Shown: positions 1 through 8,806, numbered from the stretch's first letter. The stretch: 64,000 nucleotides of DNA from Albibacillus kandeliae (GCF_003116585.1 NZ_QEHM01000006.1:1-64000); one strand, 5' to 3'. Notes: generated by a model not told the origin, from the letters alone. Translations and numbers: made by a program.

Positions 1-194
1 AGCTCGCTGATATCGGTGAGGCCGACGCCGTATTCCTTGCTCCGCCCCGGGCTGTCGAGCGACGTGCGATCGCGGTATTCTTGGGTTTCTTCCGGGATCC
101 CGACCGTCTTGCAGCCCGGGATCTCGGCCCAGGTTGCGCCGTCGTCCGACCAGTTGATGGTGCAGAGATCGCCGGCAATGACCTTGTCTGCCAT
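1..194 (-). CDS. Phage tail tube (major tail) protein, N-terminal part
   Basis: The first 64 codons are visible and the gene runs off the left edge. The protein starts MADKVIAGDLCTINWSDDG and continues with a short beta-rich segment around a PGCKTVGIPEET stretch. This pattern is seen in siphophage tail tube proteins of the TP901-1/HK97 type. Its position directly downstream of the head-tail connector and tail-terminator genes is where the tail tube gene normally sits. The ATG at 194 follows an AAGGA-type ribosome site. The product call rests mostly on gene order, so it is moderate. Confidence 0.55.
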   Translation of the reverse strand, partial: MADKVIAGDLCTINWSDDGATWAEIPGCKTVGIPEETQEYRDRTSLDSPGRSKEYGVGLTDISE

Positions 195-244
195 TCCTTC
201 ATCCTTTCAAGATTGTGAGAGAGAGCCGATGACCCGGCCCTTGT

Positions 245-607
245 TCAGGCGCGATACCGCACCATGAAGTCCAGCATTTGCTGCCGGACCACATCACCGC
301 CGGTTTCCATCGGAAAATCCCGCCGGGATATCTCTTTGCAGCGGATCACCGATCCACCGCGGAAGTCTGTCAACGTGCGCGACACCAAGGGCACAAGGCT
401 GATCAGGTGCCCATACCGTTCGGCCGCGACATTTACCTGTATGCGCGCCGTCTCGATCGCCGCACGACCCTTGAGCGAATAATCAGTCACGTTGCTGATG
501 CGCTGCAGGCTGATGCGCGGGAATCCCACATTTCCGCCGAACGCCCCCCAGACCACCGGATGCCCGAGTGTCTTCAGGAGATCCTTCAGGTCGTCCTCTA
601 CACTCAT
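245..607 (-). CDS. Phage tail terminator/completion protein (DUF3168-like)
   Basis: This 120-residue protein starts MSVEDDLKDLLKTLGHPV and has the signature of DUF3168-type tail completion proteins: a short N-terminal helix, then a WGAFGGNVGFPRISLQRIS segment, and a later TARIQVNVAAERYG strand. Such proteins cap the head-proximal end of the tail tube. The ATG at 607 overlaps the stop of the upstream gp10-like gene by four bases (ATGA), so translation is probably coupled. A longer reading frame to 715 exists but lies inside the upstream gene and is not needed. Confidence 0.6.
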   Translation of the reverse strand: MSVEDDLKDLLKTLGHPVVWGAFGGNVGFPRISLQRISNVTDYSLKGRAAIETARIQVNVAAERYGHLISLVPLVSRTLTDFRGGSVIRCKEISRRDFPMETGGDVVRQQMLDFMVRYRA

Positions 608-1077
608 TTCGCAATCCTTTCCGCCTTGTGCGCCGCCCGCGCGGCCGCCTTCTCGATCTCGGCCCAGACCTCGCGGCGCAGGATGGCCAGCATGTCGGCG
701 AGGTTCGCGTCCCACGCGGGACGCATGAACGGGTCCGCCATGACCGCCCCGACATACTTGCCGCTGGCGTGGTATCGCGGGCCCGTACCGAACTCGACCA
801 GGTGCGCATGCGGCGCCGGCGATCCGTCGCTCTCGACCGGGCCCACGTAGAGCGTCACCCGCGACGCCGCCCGGTCGCCCCGGGCCTGCCCGTACTGGCG
901 CGGCGTGAGGCGACTGGTGATCGCGATCTCGAAGGCGGAATTGTCCGCCGCCTCCGCCACCGGCTGCAGAGCCTTGTTCATGGCGCGGCGCATCACGCCC
1001 TTGGCCGTACCGCGCGCGAGCTCCGCCAGCGCGCGTTCGATATCGCCCGCGCCCTCGATCTTCATCTTGACCGACAT
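604..1077 (-). CDS. HK97 gp10-like minor tail/head-tail joining protein
   Basis: About 157 residues starting MSVKMKIEGAGDIERALAEL. The N-terminal helix, the RRAMNKALQPVAEAADNSA stretch and the later HLVEFGTGPRYH followed by a FMRPAWDAN segment are typical of the HK97 gp10 family, which bridges the connector and the tail tube during siphophage assembly. An internal ATG at 1065 is an alternative start. The gene sits between the head-closure protein and the tail completion protein, the expected order. Confidence 0.7.
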   Translation of the reverse strand: MSVKMKIEGAGDIERALAELARGTAKGVMRRAMNKALQPVAEAADNSAFEIAITSRLTPRQYGQARGDRAASRVTLYVGPVESDGSPAPHAHLVEFGTGPRYHASGKYVGAVMADPFMRPAWDANLADMLAILRREVWAEIEKAAARAAHKAERIAK

Positions 1078-1081
1078 GGGC

Positions 1082-1423
1082 CTAAGACCCCACCAGCCGC
1101 CATGCGGAGATTTCCAGGAACTGCCGCCGACCGATTTCCTTGATCCCGGTGATCCGCCAATCCGATCCATCGAACCGAAAACGAAACTCGCCGGTGACCA
1201 TTGCCAGTCTGCTCGTCCAGCGGACCCTGAAGCGAGCATCCGTCTTCTGCTCGACCGCCGCCGCCCGCAAACGTTCACCGTCGCTCACCGGCTCGTAGGA
1301 AGCCCGGGCCGACGCGAACTCATCCCACGCCAGGGCTTCCAGTTCACCGGCCTCGTTCTCCTCGACCACCGCCCGCAAGAAGACGATCCTGCGGTCGAGA
1401 CGCGGAACCTCCACGGTCTTCAT
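1082..1423 (-). CDS. Phage head closure / head-tail adaptor protein
   Basis: A 113-residue protein with the compact beta-barrel pattern of SPP1 gp16 / phage head-tail adaptor proteins: RLDRRIVFLRA at the start, a WDEFASARASYEPVS strand, an RFRVRW strand and a DWRITGIKEIGRRQFLEI strand near the end. These proteins close the portal channel after packaging. The start overlaps the upstream connector gene by four bases. It lies in canonical order between connector and gp10-like gene. Confidence 0.65.
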   Translation of the reverse strand: MKTVEVPRLDRRIVFLRAVVEENEAGELEALAWDEFASARASYEPVSDGERLRAAAVEQKTDARFRVRWTSRLAMVTGEFRFRFDGSDWRITGIKEIGRRQFLEISAWRLVGS

Positions 1424-2025
1424 GCCGCGAACATCCGGTACCGATTGGTCAGGCGGTCGACCCCGCGCTGTACCTGTTCCGGAATGCCGGTGGCAGCATC
1501 GGCCAGCGGATGGTCATAGTAGAACTTCACCAGCTCCCGGGCTGCGGCCTTGATGTCTTCGGGCACGTCATTGACCGAGGCGAAACCCGATGTGAACAAA
1601 ACCTCGACAGCATCGGGCCGCGACGCATGCGAAGGCCAGGACTTCCCCGGCAGCAGGAAGACCTGCCGCGCCCGCCCGCGACCGGCAAGAAAATAGTCCG
1701 AGGGCGGGACACTAACCGTTGCTCCGCCCTCCGAGATGTAGCGAATTGCATCGAGCGAAACGATACGCGGAAACGGCAGGCGGAGCACCTCACGGGTGAA
1801 ACCACTTCCCTTGCGCACCCACTGCTGCGCCACGAGTGGAAAGCCAAGACCACCAAAACCATCGGCGTCCACGTCGAGAAACGCAGACGCGGACGCGACC
1901 GCGCGACTGACTTCCGCATCAAGCTCTTCATCCTCTCCTTCCGGAGAGATGATGCGCAACTTGTTCTTCGCATCCTCCAGCGTGATCAGGTCATCCCCGC
2001 CGCCGTCCAGCCGTTCCAACCACAT
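1420..2025 (-). CDS. Phage head-tail connector protein (gp6/gp8-like)
   Basis: 201 residues. The opening LITLEDAKNKLRI, followed by an acidic EGEDEELDAEVSRAVASASA helix pair and a late KAAARELVKFYYDHP helix, is the signature of the phage connector family (phiE125 gp8 / HK97 gp6-like) that docks under the portal. The ATG at 2025 has a GGAG ribosome site eight bases upstream. It is the first gene of a tightly overlapping connector-tail set (2025 to 245). Confidence 0.7.
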   Translation of the reverse strand: MWLERLDGGGDDLITLEDAKNKLRIISPEGEDEELDAEVSRAVASASAFLDVDADGFGGLGFPLVAQQWVRKGSGFTREVLRLPFPRIVSLDAIRYISEGGATVSVPPSDYFLAGRGRARQVFLLPGKSWPSHASRPDAVEVLFTSGFASVNDVPEDIKAAARELVKFYYDHPLADAATGIPEQVQRGVDRLTNRYRMFAA

Positions 2026-2040
2026 CGGGACCGCTCCGCC

Positions 2041-2646
2041 TTACAGGTTCAGCTGCGGCTCGCCGCTGTCGCCCGCGTCATCAGCAGGAACGTCCGGCAG
2101 GATATCGAGGAGAACGCGGACCTCCTCCGCCAGGGCCTCACCTTCATCGCCCTGCACCGCCCCGACCATGCCGAGAAGCTTTTCGACCTGCGCCCGCGCG
2201 GTTGCAACGGTGAGATCCATATCGTGCAACGCAACGCGGAGGCTCTCGGCAGAACGTGCGATTGCATCGCGCTCCGCAACCGCCTCCTGCATTGCTGCCT
2301 CGCGCGCTGCGAGGGTGGCCGAGACGTCCGGATCATCGCTCGTCGCCTCACAGATGCCAGCGGCCTTCCAGCCCTCATAGACAGCCGGAGCAAGCCAGAT
2401 CTTCTGGTGAGGTCTCAGGCTGTACCGCCCCCCCTCAACAGCACTCAGCATCTTGGCAAAGACGCCCTCGGCGCACAGACCCGCCTCGGCCATCGCCTCG
2501 AACTCCTCAGGCCCGAGCTCAAGACGCTGCCCTGCGGTGAACACCACCGCATCGGGGCCGTCGCCCTCACTGTGATCTTTGAGCATGAACGCCACGATGG
2601 CCTTGGTGCCATCCCCAGCGACTGCGGCGGTTTTCTTGGTAGCCAT
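2041..2646 (-). CDS. Phage hypothetical protein between capsid and connector genes
   Basis: 201 residues of unknown function. The N-terminal third has a small beta segment (FTAGQRLELGPEEFEAMAEA) and the C-terminal half is a predicted long coiled coil rich in Ala, Glu and Arg. It sits directly after the major capsid gene, where many roseobacter prophages carry an unnamed gene. A structural or decoration role is possible but is only inferred from position. The ATG at 2646 is the only good start. Confidence 0.6.
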   Translation of the reverse strand: MATKKTAAVAGDGTKAIVAFMLKDHSEGDGPDAVVFTAGQRLELGPEEFEAMAEAGLCAEGVFAKMLSAVEGGRYSLRPHQKIWLAPAVYEGWKAAGICEATSDDPDVSATLAAREAAMQEAVAERDAIARSAESLRVALHDMDLTVATARAQVEKLLGMVGAVQGDEGEALAEEVRVLLDILPDVPADDAGDSGEPQLNL

Positions 2647-2675
2647 TTTCAGCGCCCTTTTCCGTTAAGCGTTAA

Positions 2676-2702
2676 GGCCGCCCAGCACCATGCCAGGCGG
2701 CC
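2676..2702 (-). terminator. Inverted repeat after capsid gene
   Basis: GGCCGCC (2676-2682) pairs with GGCGGCC (2696-2702) in the short gap after the capsid stop. There is no T-run on either side, so this looks more like an intercistronic hairpin protecting capsid mRNA or a weak terminator than a full intrinsic terminator. Confidence 0.4.
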
Positions 2703-2721
2703 AACCGTTCTCGTCCTGCCG

Positions 2722-3963
2722 TTAGGCAGCGGCGTGGCGCATCTTCTTGATTGCCTTGTTGTTGGCGGCGATGGTCTTCCCATCGGTGCGCAGCATGGCA
2801 AGGAAGCCAACCTGACCCTTCTTGGTGTAGGCGGAATCGGTGAAGCGGAAGAGCGTCACATCCATCACGTCGCGGATCTGGTATTTCGACATGTCCCCGA
2901 ACAGGATCGAGTCGGCCCCGGCGGCAGGCACCGCCATGTCCTGGTTGATGGTGTAGCCGTACCCGTTCACCTCGGCCGGCGCCTCGCTGGAAACACCCGG
3001 CACCCAGAGCGGGCGGCCATCCGCGTCTTTCAGCTTCTTGGCCGACTTCAGCACGGTGTCATGGAACATCCACGAAGACGCGCGACGGTAGATCGGATCG
3101 ATCGAGTGCTCCAGCTCGGTGAAGTCGTCCCAGACGAAACTGGCCGTCATCCCTGCTGCCGTGGTGTGGCCGAGACCCGCGCCGTTGACGATCCCCGTGG
3201 GCTTACCCGCGCCATCCCCGACCGTGTACGCCTTGTTGGTGGTGCGGAACAGGCGCGCCGACAGCAGACGGCGGATCATGGCGTCGAAGTTACCGATCGC
3301 CGCATCCTGCAGCAGCGCGAAAGGCACGGTCACCACGCGCGAGGATGCGAGGTGTGCAGCGATCATCACCGTGCCAAAGCTCACATCCCCATCCGTGGCG
3401 CCCGCGTTCTCCGCCAGCCACTCGCCTTCCTCGGCCGTCTCATCGACGGTCGGCCACTGGATCGGCTCGCCCGACCCGGTGCTTTCAACCGAGGCCACCG
3501 AGCGCACCCCACCGCGCGCCGCCATCGCTTCGAGCAGCTGGCCGCTGAAGGTGGTCGGAACCAGGTACCCACCTTCGCTGTCAACGCCGGTGGACTGCGC
3601 ATTCTGGACCTGACGCGCGTATTCGGACAGCACGTTCTCGGGAAGACGGTTCACCGCGTTTTCGCCACCGCGCACGAAGGCATCAAAAACCAGGGTGCGA
3701 ACTTCGTCGCCTGCCCGGGCCTGCGGCTCGGTGCGACCGCGAGGAGCCGGGGTATCCGGATCATCTTCCTCGGTCGCCAGACGGGCTTCCAGATCAAGCT
3801 GCTGCTGCTCGCGCTTGATCTTGCCGTCGATCTGCTCGATCTCGGCGTAGATTTCATCCACGCGCTTCTCGTCATAGTCCCCGGTGGTCGCATCGAGGAT
3901 GTTGCGCGCCTCTTTGGAAAGCGCGTCGCGCTGTTTGCGCAGTTCTGCAATTCGCTTGGACAT
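2722..3963 (-). CDS. HK97-family phage major capsid protein
   Basis: 413 residues. Residues 1-75 form a charged helical scaffold-like delta domain (SKRIAELRKQRDALSKEAR onward), followed by an acidic/proline linker and then the HK97 fold. Recognisable parts are STGVDSEGGYLVPTTFSGQL, the WPTVDETAEEGEWLAENA stretch of the E-loop region, and the late GYGYTINQDM and LFGDMSKYQIRDVMDVTL. The delta domain is expected to be removed by the protease encoded just upstream. ATG 3963 is preferred over the TTG at 3969 because GGGAG lies seven bases before it. It also starts just after a T-run terminator (3978-4000). Confidence 0.93.
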   Translation of the reverse strand: MSKRIAELRKQRDALSKEARNILDATTGDYDEKRVDEIYAEIEQIDGKIKREQQQLDLEARLATEEDDPDTPAPRGRTEPQARAGDEVRTLVFDAFVRGGENAVNRLPENVLSEYARQVQNAQSTGVDSEGGYLVPTTFSGQLLEAMAARGGVRSVASVESTGSGEPIQWPTVDETAEEGEWLAENAGATDGDVSFGTVMIAAHLASSRVVTVPFALLQDAAIGNFDAMIRRLLSARLFRTTNKAYTVGDGAGKPTGIVNGAGLGHTTAAGMTASFVWDDFTELEHSIDPIYRRASSWMFHDTVLKSAKKLKDADGRPLWVPGVSSEAPAEVNGYGYTINQDMAVPAAGADSILFGDMSKYQIRDVMDVTLFRFTDSAYTKKGQVGFLAMLRTDGKTIAANNKAIKKMRHAAA

Positions 3964-3977
3964 TGCCAAACTCCCAT

Positions 3978-4000
3978 AAAAAAACCCGCCATGCGGCGGG
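3978..4000 (-). terminator. Intrinsic terminator between protease and capsid genes
   Basis: On the minus strand the stem GCCCGCC/GGCGGG (3985-3990 with 3995-4000) with a 4-nt loop is followed by seven T residues (3978-3984 on the plus strand are all A). The capsid ribosome site begins almost immediately after the T-run. It fits an intrinsic terminator or attenuator within the structural operon. Confidence 0.7.
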
Positions 4001-4030
4001 CGGTTTCAGATTATGCGGACGCGCCGCAGT

Positions 4031-4750
4031 TCAGGGCGCAACCCGTTCGAAGAACTCAAGTTTGCGCATCTGGGCTGCGCGCCGCGCCGCCACAGTTTCT
4101 TCCCAGCCCGGCGCGGACAGCGCGGACGGGGTGTTCTCAAAGACCGTCAGGTCATATCGGTTCTGGGTTCCGCCGTCCTTCACGTAGACCCGATCAGCAA
4201 GCCCGGCCTCGACGGCCTCGGAGGCTTCGAACCAGGTCTCGGCGTCCATAAGAGCGATGAAGTGCGCTTCCGGCTTGCCGGTACGGGTGGCGTAGTCCGC
4301 ACGGATAGAGGCATCGATCTTTTCCAGAAGATCCGCCTCGTCGCGCAGATCCTGCTTGTCGCCCAGCATGATCGTCCACGCGTTGTGGATCATGACAAAT
4401 GCACCCTTTGCGATCTCGATCTCGTCCCCCGCCAACATCAGGTAGGAAGCTGCCGACGCCGCCAGCCCGTCCACGTGGGTGACCACGCGCGCCGGGTGCT
4501 GTTCGAGGGCGGTCTTCATCGCCCGCGCCATGAAAACGTCGCCACCCGGGCAATCGATACGCAAATGGATCGTATCTGCCTCGACCGCGTTCAGCTCGCG
4601 CTTGAACTCTTCCGCAGTGATGCCCCAATAGCCGATCTGGTCATAGACCAGGATCTCGGCCTCGCCCTCGGCGTCGAGGGCGCGAACCCGCAGCCCCGTC
4701 ACGCCATTCTTCGGCCGCATGGCCTTCGCCAGTATCTCCTTGAACTTCAT
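4031..4750 (-). CDS. Prophage head maturation protease, ClpP/S14 type
   Basis: 239 residues with the Clp-like serine protease core: LRIDCPGGDVFMARAM, then the nucleophile segment GLAASAASYLMLAGDE, then the histidine in FVMIHNAWTIMLGDK, and the later acidic region near LMDAETWFEASEAVEAGLA. HK97-like phages use this enzyme to cut the capsid delta domain during head maturation. The start overlaps the portal stop by four bases (ATGA). Gene order portal-protease-capsid is the standard one. Confidence 0.92.
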   Translation of the reverse strand: MKFKEILAKAMRPKNGVTGLRVRALDAEGEAEILVYDQIGYWGITAEEFKRELNAVEADTIHLRIDCPGGDVFMARAMKTALEQHPARVVTHVDGLAASAASYLMLAGDEIEIAKGAFVMIHNAWTIMLGDKQDLRDEADLLEKIDASIRADYATRTGKPEAHFIALMDAETWFEASEAVEAGLADRVYVKDGGTQNRYDLTVFENTPSALSAPGWEETVAARRAAQMRKLEFFERVAP

Positions 4751-6087
4751 TCTTCGTCCTCTCGGCTTGTCTTGAACATGGGCGACGGCGGCTGGTTGCC
4801 GGGCGCGGGTTCCTTTGAATCCTCGCTGCCTTTCGAGGCAGGGCGATAGAGCTTGTAGGCGTCCGGATCATCGGGCGCCGGAAGGCCTTCGAGCTCACAG
4901 ATCTGCGCGACTGTCATCCAGCCCGGATGCTGCGTACCGCCGACTGCGATCTTGTGCGCCTCGTATCGCGCCGCGAGGTCTGCCCGCAGCAGCGCGTCGA
5001 TATTGAACTTGATCTGCACACCGTCCAGCCGCTCCTCCGGGGTAAGCAGCTTGCGCGAGAGCTCCGCCTCAAACCGCTTGATGTGCTTGCGCAGGCCCGT
5101 GATGTAGAATTGCGCGGTCTGGGCATTGATGCCGGTGCCCCAGCTGGTGGATTTCTCCGTCATGCCGATCAAGTGCGGCGGCACGCCATACGCCCGGGCA
5201 ACATCCAGAACCTGGAACGAGCGAGACTGGAACAGTTGTGCGGTCTCCGGATCGGTCAGGAGGCTGGTGAATTTGCCGCCCTCGGAAAGCACCGCCGGGA
5301 TGTGAGAATTCTGAACCCCTCCGAACTTGCGATGCCAGTATTCTCGCACCTCGTTCGCGATCTCTTCGCTGACCTTCCCGTCAAAGCTGATGTAGCCCGG
5401 CGGATTGACACCTTGCTTGTAGAAGCGTGACGCGTATTCGTCCCCGTCCAGACCAATGCCGATCGAGCGACCGAAGCATTTCAGCGGCGACAGCGCCTCG
5501 AGCCCCCGGATCGTCGCGGATCCTCGGAAGTGCAGGAGGTCGGCCTGCTCCCGCCCGACAGTACCGCCATCCTCGGTGAGAGCATACGCAACATCTCGCC
5601 CGCGACGGAAGGGGCGCGCGGTGCCGTCAAATATCGGCCTGAGGCCGGTAACCTCACCACGTCGATTGCGCTCGATCTCGGCGTAGGCGTTGCCCTCCAG
5701 AAAGGTGAGCGCAAAAAGCCCCTCAAAGAACACCTCGGCAGACCAGAAGTCATGCGGGTCAAGATTCACCAGAGCATGCACCGGATGGTCTGTCAGGATT
5801 TCGGTGCCCTTACCCTTCCCTTTCCTGATCACCCGCACCGGCATTGTACCAATCGTACCCGCCAACAGAGAAACACAGCCGAAAACTGCGGTCAGCTTCA
5901 TGGCCGTATCCCGGTTTACCATGCCGGTACCGAGGAACGAGAATTGCTCGGACCACTCCTCGAAGCTTGCCGAGGACTGCAGGTTGACCACCTTGCCCGC
6001 CGCTTCCTGAGGTGCCGCCAGGACAGGCTCCACCCGCGCTGTTCCCGCCGCAGGTTTGGCGCCAAACCAGTTCTTAAACATCGACAA
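4747..6087 (-). CDS. HK97-family phage portal protein
   Basis: 446 residues. It shows the portal features VFGCVSLLAGTIGTMPVRV near residue 70, LEGNAYAEIERNRRGEV, a SPLKCFGRSIGIGLDGDEYA helix, ARAYGVPPHLIGMTEKSTSW and a final VQIKFNIDALLRADLAARYE. Portals form the dodecameric DNA gate at one capsid vertex and dock the terminase. The start lies 14 bases inside the terminase gene end, so the two are translationally linked. Confidence 0.93.
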   Translation of the reverse strand: MSMFKNWFGAKPAAGTARVEPVLAAPQEAAGKVVNLQSSASFEEWSEQFSFLGTGMVNRDTAMKLTAVFGCVSLLAGTIGTMPVRVIRKGKGKGTEILTDHPVHALVNLDPHDFWSAEVFFEGLFALTFLEGNAYAEIERNRRGEVTGLRPIFDGTARPFRRGRDVAYALTEDGGTVGREQADLLHFRGSATIRGLEALSPLKCFGRSIGIGLDGDEYASRFYKQGVNPPGYISFDGKVSEEIANEVREYWHRKFGGVQNSHIPAVLSEGGKFTSLLTDPETAQLFQSRSFQVLDVARAYGVPPHLIGMTEKSTSWGTGINAQTAQFYITGLRKHIKRFEAELSRKLLTPEERLDGVQIKFNIDALLRADLAARYEAHKIAVGGTQHPGWMTVAQICELEGLPAPDDPDAYKLYRPASKGSEDSKEPAPGNQPPSPMFKTSREDEE

Positions 6088-7822
6088 ACCCTTGCGTTAC
6101 GACGCCCTTTTGCTCTTCCTCGACCGCCTGACACAGCGGCCAGAGGGCGTTGATCAGCGCCACGATTCCGTCAATCTTGTCTTCCGGAGCCAGCTTGGCC
6201 GGATAGATGTAGTCTCCGCCCTGCACCTGCTTCAGAAGCGTGTTGCCGGCCATCCAGGTCAAAACCGGGTTGCCGTCATTGATCAGGCGGCGATTGTCCA
6301 CGGCCGCAATCAGCTTGTTGAAGGGCTCGTTGAGGTTCGAGGCCCTTGACCGCAACTCCACGGCCATGATGCCCGCAGCCTCCCAGGCTGCCGCCATTTG
6401 CGCGGCGAAAAGGGCATCATAGACCACCATTTCCACATCCAGCGCGGGCAAGCCGCCCCAGCCCCAGCTATCATCGCCAACCCCGCACAACTGCATCACG
6501 AGCGACTCGACAATGTGCAGATCCAGCTCCGCGCCAGGCGTGGTATGAATATGACCCTCTCGCTTCCAGCCCCAGAGATGCTCATTGCCCGCTGCCTCGA
6601 CCACCTTCTCAGGCAGGAAGTGCCAGCTGAATACGTGCAAAGGCCCTTTGTCCGGATCATCCGCATCCGGAAACACAACCGTGACGCTTGACGGGTCATG
6701 CCGCGTGGCAAGATCCACACCGATCAGAGCCCGCCGGCCCGCAAAATCCTCAATCCTCAGGCCGCTGTCTTCGCTGCCCTTCCACGCCGCCATATCGATG
6801 GCAGAGGCCCCGACGCTCGTCCAAACGTCCAGGTGCTTGCGCAGAAACTCCCCCATTGCGGCCGGGCTTGCGGCCGCCTTGCGCCACTCGTCCTGCATGT
6901 ATTGCAGGGATTTCGCAGCATGAAGGCTCGGGTTCGCCTTCGCCCAGGTGGCCTCGTCACCCGGATCGTCGCCCTCGTCGGCCTCGAAGATCAGCCCGAA
7001 ATAGCTGTCATCCTCGCGCGAACCGTCGAGGATACCTTGCAGGTATTTCCGCTGCTCGTAGCAGATGCCAGCCGTGTTGTATCCGGCTGTCGTGATCGCG
7101 ATCAGCAGCGGTTGCTCCCGCGCCCCGAGCGCCGAGGCCATGGAATCCCAGACGTCCCGCTTTTCGTGCTCGTGCAGCTCGTCAACGATGGCACAATGCG
7201 GGTTCTTCCCGTCCTTCGACTTCGTCTGGCTGGCAATCGGCTGGAACACTGCCGCCGGGTCCGCCGTTTTGATCTTGTGTTCCTCGACCGTTAGACCCAG
7301 CAGGTCCGCCAGCGGATCCCCATCCACCTCGCCCGTCAGAGCCATGACCCGCGCCGCATCGAACACGATCCGCGCCTGATGCGTCGAAGCGGCAGCGGAA
7401 TAGACCTTCGCACCCGGCTCCCCGTCCGGCACGAGGAAGTAGAGCGCCACGCCAGCCAGGAGCGTGGACTTTCCATTCTTCCGGGGCACTTCGATGTAGG
7501 CAGTCCGGAAACGCCGAACCCCGGTCAGCATATGTCGCCAGCCGCCGATCTGGCTAATCAGGTACGCCTGCCAGCCAAGAAGCGAAATGCACTCGCCGCG
7601 CGCGGCCCATGCCCCCTCGATGTGAGGCAAGGCCTCCATGAAGGCGCACATGTGTTCAGATGCCTCTACGTCGAAGACGAAAGGAAACTGGTCAGTCCCG
7701 GCTCGCGCCAGATCATTCTTGAATCGCTTACAGGCCAGCTTGACCCGCTTGCAGCTCGGGATGGCGTTCGACAACACACCATCGACCCAATCAAGCGCCC
7801 TTTGCGTGATTGGCGTTTCCAT
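6074..7822 (-). CDS. Phage terminase large subunit
   Basis: About 582 residues. The ATPase half has a Walker A-like VPRKNGKSTLLAGVALY and a Walker B-like CAIVDELHEHEKRD. The C-terminal nuclease half begins ALIGVDLATRHDPSSVTVVF with a catalytic aspartate. The enzyme cuts and pumps phage DNA into the procapsid. ATG 7822 is used; an in-frame GTG at 7837 is equally possible. It is preceded by the small subunit and followed by portal. Confidence 0.94.
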   Translation of the reverse strand: METPITQRALDWVDGVLSNAIPSCKRVKLACKRFKNDLARAGTDQFPFVFDVEASEHMCAFMEALPHIEGAWAARGECISLLGWQAYLISQIGGWRHMLTGVRRFRTAYIEVPRKNGKSTLLAGVALYFLVPDGEPGAKVYSAAASTHQARIVFDAARVMALTGEVDGDPLADLLGLTVEEHKIKTADPAAVFQPIASQTKSKDGKNPHCAIVDELHEHEKRDVWDSMASALGAREQPLLIAITTAGYNTAGICYEQRKYLQGILDGSREDDSYFGLIFEADEGDDPGDEATWAKANPSLHAAKSLQYMQDEWRKAAASPAAMGEFLRKHLDVWTSVGASAIDMAAWKGSEDSGLRIEDFAGRRALIGVDLATRHDPSSVTVVFPDADDPDKGPLHVFSWHFLPEKVVEAAGNEHLWGWKREGHIHTTPGAELDLHIVESLVMQLCGVGDDSWGWGGLPALDVEMVVYDALFAAQMAAAWEAAGIMAVELRSRASNLNEPFNKLIAAVDNRRLINDGNPVLTWMAGNTLLKQVQGGDYIYPAKLAPEDKIDGIVALINALWPLCQAVEEEQKGVVTQGFVDV

Positions 7823-7841
7823 CGCTCCGTCCAGCACGGGC

Positions 7842-8291
7842 CTATCCGCGTCCAGCCTTGCGCGTCAGAGGCTTGAAGGGTGTTACCTTCCCGCCGCCAT
7901 CGGAAGGAGACGGCGTGTCGAGCAGATCCATGAACGAGGTCTGCGAAGCCACACCATTCTTTGCCCGCACATACGGCGTCCCCAGGAGCTCCTTCTCCAA
8001 GGCCGCCAGCCTGTTCTCATGAAAGGCGCGCTGCTGGCAGAGACCAGACAGGAAGTTGCCCTCCATGACCTCGAAGCCTTCATCCACGATCAGGACCGAC
8101 AACCGATCAAAGGCCGCGCGATGAACGGCGTAGCGAACCACCTGCCCAAAGACAGGCTCGTCAACGAGCCCGTCCCGCTTGAGATACCGCAGAAGGCTTT
8201 CGCCGTGGGCCCTCTCCATATCATCGAAGTGCGGAGGCCACCCGCCGAGGAGGTCGACCAGCTTTTGCATGTCTGTTCCACTATGCTGCAT
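7842..8291 (-). CDS. Phage terminase small subunit (P27-like)
   Basis: 149 residues, mainly helical, with an N-terminal LVDLLGGWPPHFDDMERAHG, a central VRYAVHRAAFDRLSV helix and a C-terminal FMDLLDTPSPSDGG tail. Size, composition and position just upstream of the large subunit fit P27-type small terminases, which recognise the packaging site. The ATG at 8291 follows a GAGGGGGG ribosome site. Identification depends on context as much as on sequence. Confidence 0.7.
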   Translation of the reverse strand: MQHSGTDMQKLVDLLGGWPPHFDDMERAHGESLLRYLKRDGLVDEPVFGQVVRYAVHRAAFDRLSVLIVDEGFEVMEGNFLSGLCQQRAFHENRLAALEKELLGTPYVRAKNGVASQTSFMDLLDTPSPSDGGGKVTPFKPLTRKAGRG

Positions 8292-8347
8292 ACCCCCCCC
8301 TCAAAAATTGTGCGCGGAGAAATCTGATTATCCCCGCCGGTTTCAAT

Positions 8348-8758
8348 CTAGGAGGCCGTGAACTTTTCACCCCCCCCTACCAAGCCAGCGCGCCGCTCGA
8401 CCCGCTGCTTTTTGATGTCATGGCAGGACTTACAAAGCGATTGCAGCTCCCCGAACCAGAACAATCCATAGTCGTCATTGTGCGGCACCACGTGGTCAGC
8501 CACTTCCGCCAATCGCTTGGAGTCCGAAGGGCAAAGCCGACATAGCGGCTCGGTGTCCAACTGACGCTCACGCCTGCCCCCCTTCCCGCGCCATGCCTTG
8601 CTCGCGTACCATTTCCGGCTCGGCCGATTGGATCGACGCCGAACCTCAGAAGGTCGGTCCCGTTCGCGCTTTTCCGAAACAGCATGGGTCTGGCAATACG
8701 CGGTGCCAACATCGACAAGGCGTGAACAGCCAGGATGCGCACAGGGTTTCTTCGGCAT
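8348..8758 (-). CDS. HNH endonuclease of the packaging module
   Basis: 136 residues. An N-terminal zinc-ribbon-like PCAHPGCSRLVDVGTAYCQTH precedes a basic stretch and the HNH core: CRLC, then ADHVVPHNDD and LQSLCKSCHDIKKQ, giving a beta-beta-alpha-metal nuclease. In HK97-like phages an HNH protein next to the terminase helps cut cos-type ends. The ATG at 8758 (MPKKPCAHPGC) is chosen over the upstream in-frame start. Confidence 0.88.
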   Translation of the reverse strand: MPKKPCAHPGCSRLVDVGTAYCQTHAVSEKRERDRPSEVRRRSNRPSRKWYASKAWRGKGGRRERQLDTEPLCRLCPSDSKRLAEVADHVVPHNDDYGLFWFGELQSLCKSCHDIKKQRVERRAGLVGGGEKFTAS

Positions 8759-8777
8759 GGCGATATCCCCGGAACGC

Positions 8778-8806
8778 AAAAGCGCCCGCCGGTTTCCCGT
8801 GGGCGC
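8778..8806 (-). terminator. Terminator-like hairpin before the HNH gene
   Basis: Stem GCGCCC (8782-8787) with GGGCGC (8801-8806), followed on the minus strand by TTTT (8778-8781). It lies downstream of the 8852-9742 gene and just upstream of the HNH start, so it may separate the early-leftward and packaging transcripts. Confidence 0.5.

Noticed and set aside
1510-4251. Long plus-strand reading frame (913 codons) across the connector and capsid region
   Set aside because: It is antisense to five clear phage genes (connector, unnamed gene, capsid and part of the protease). The frame is Arg/His-rich with no domain, an artefact of high GC.
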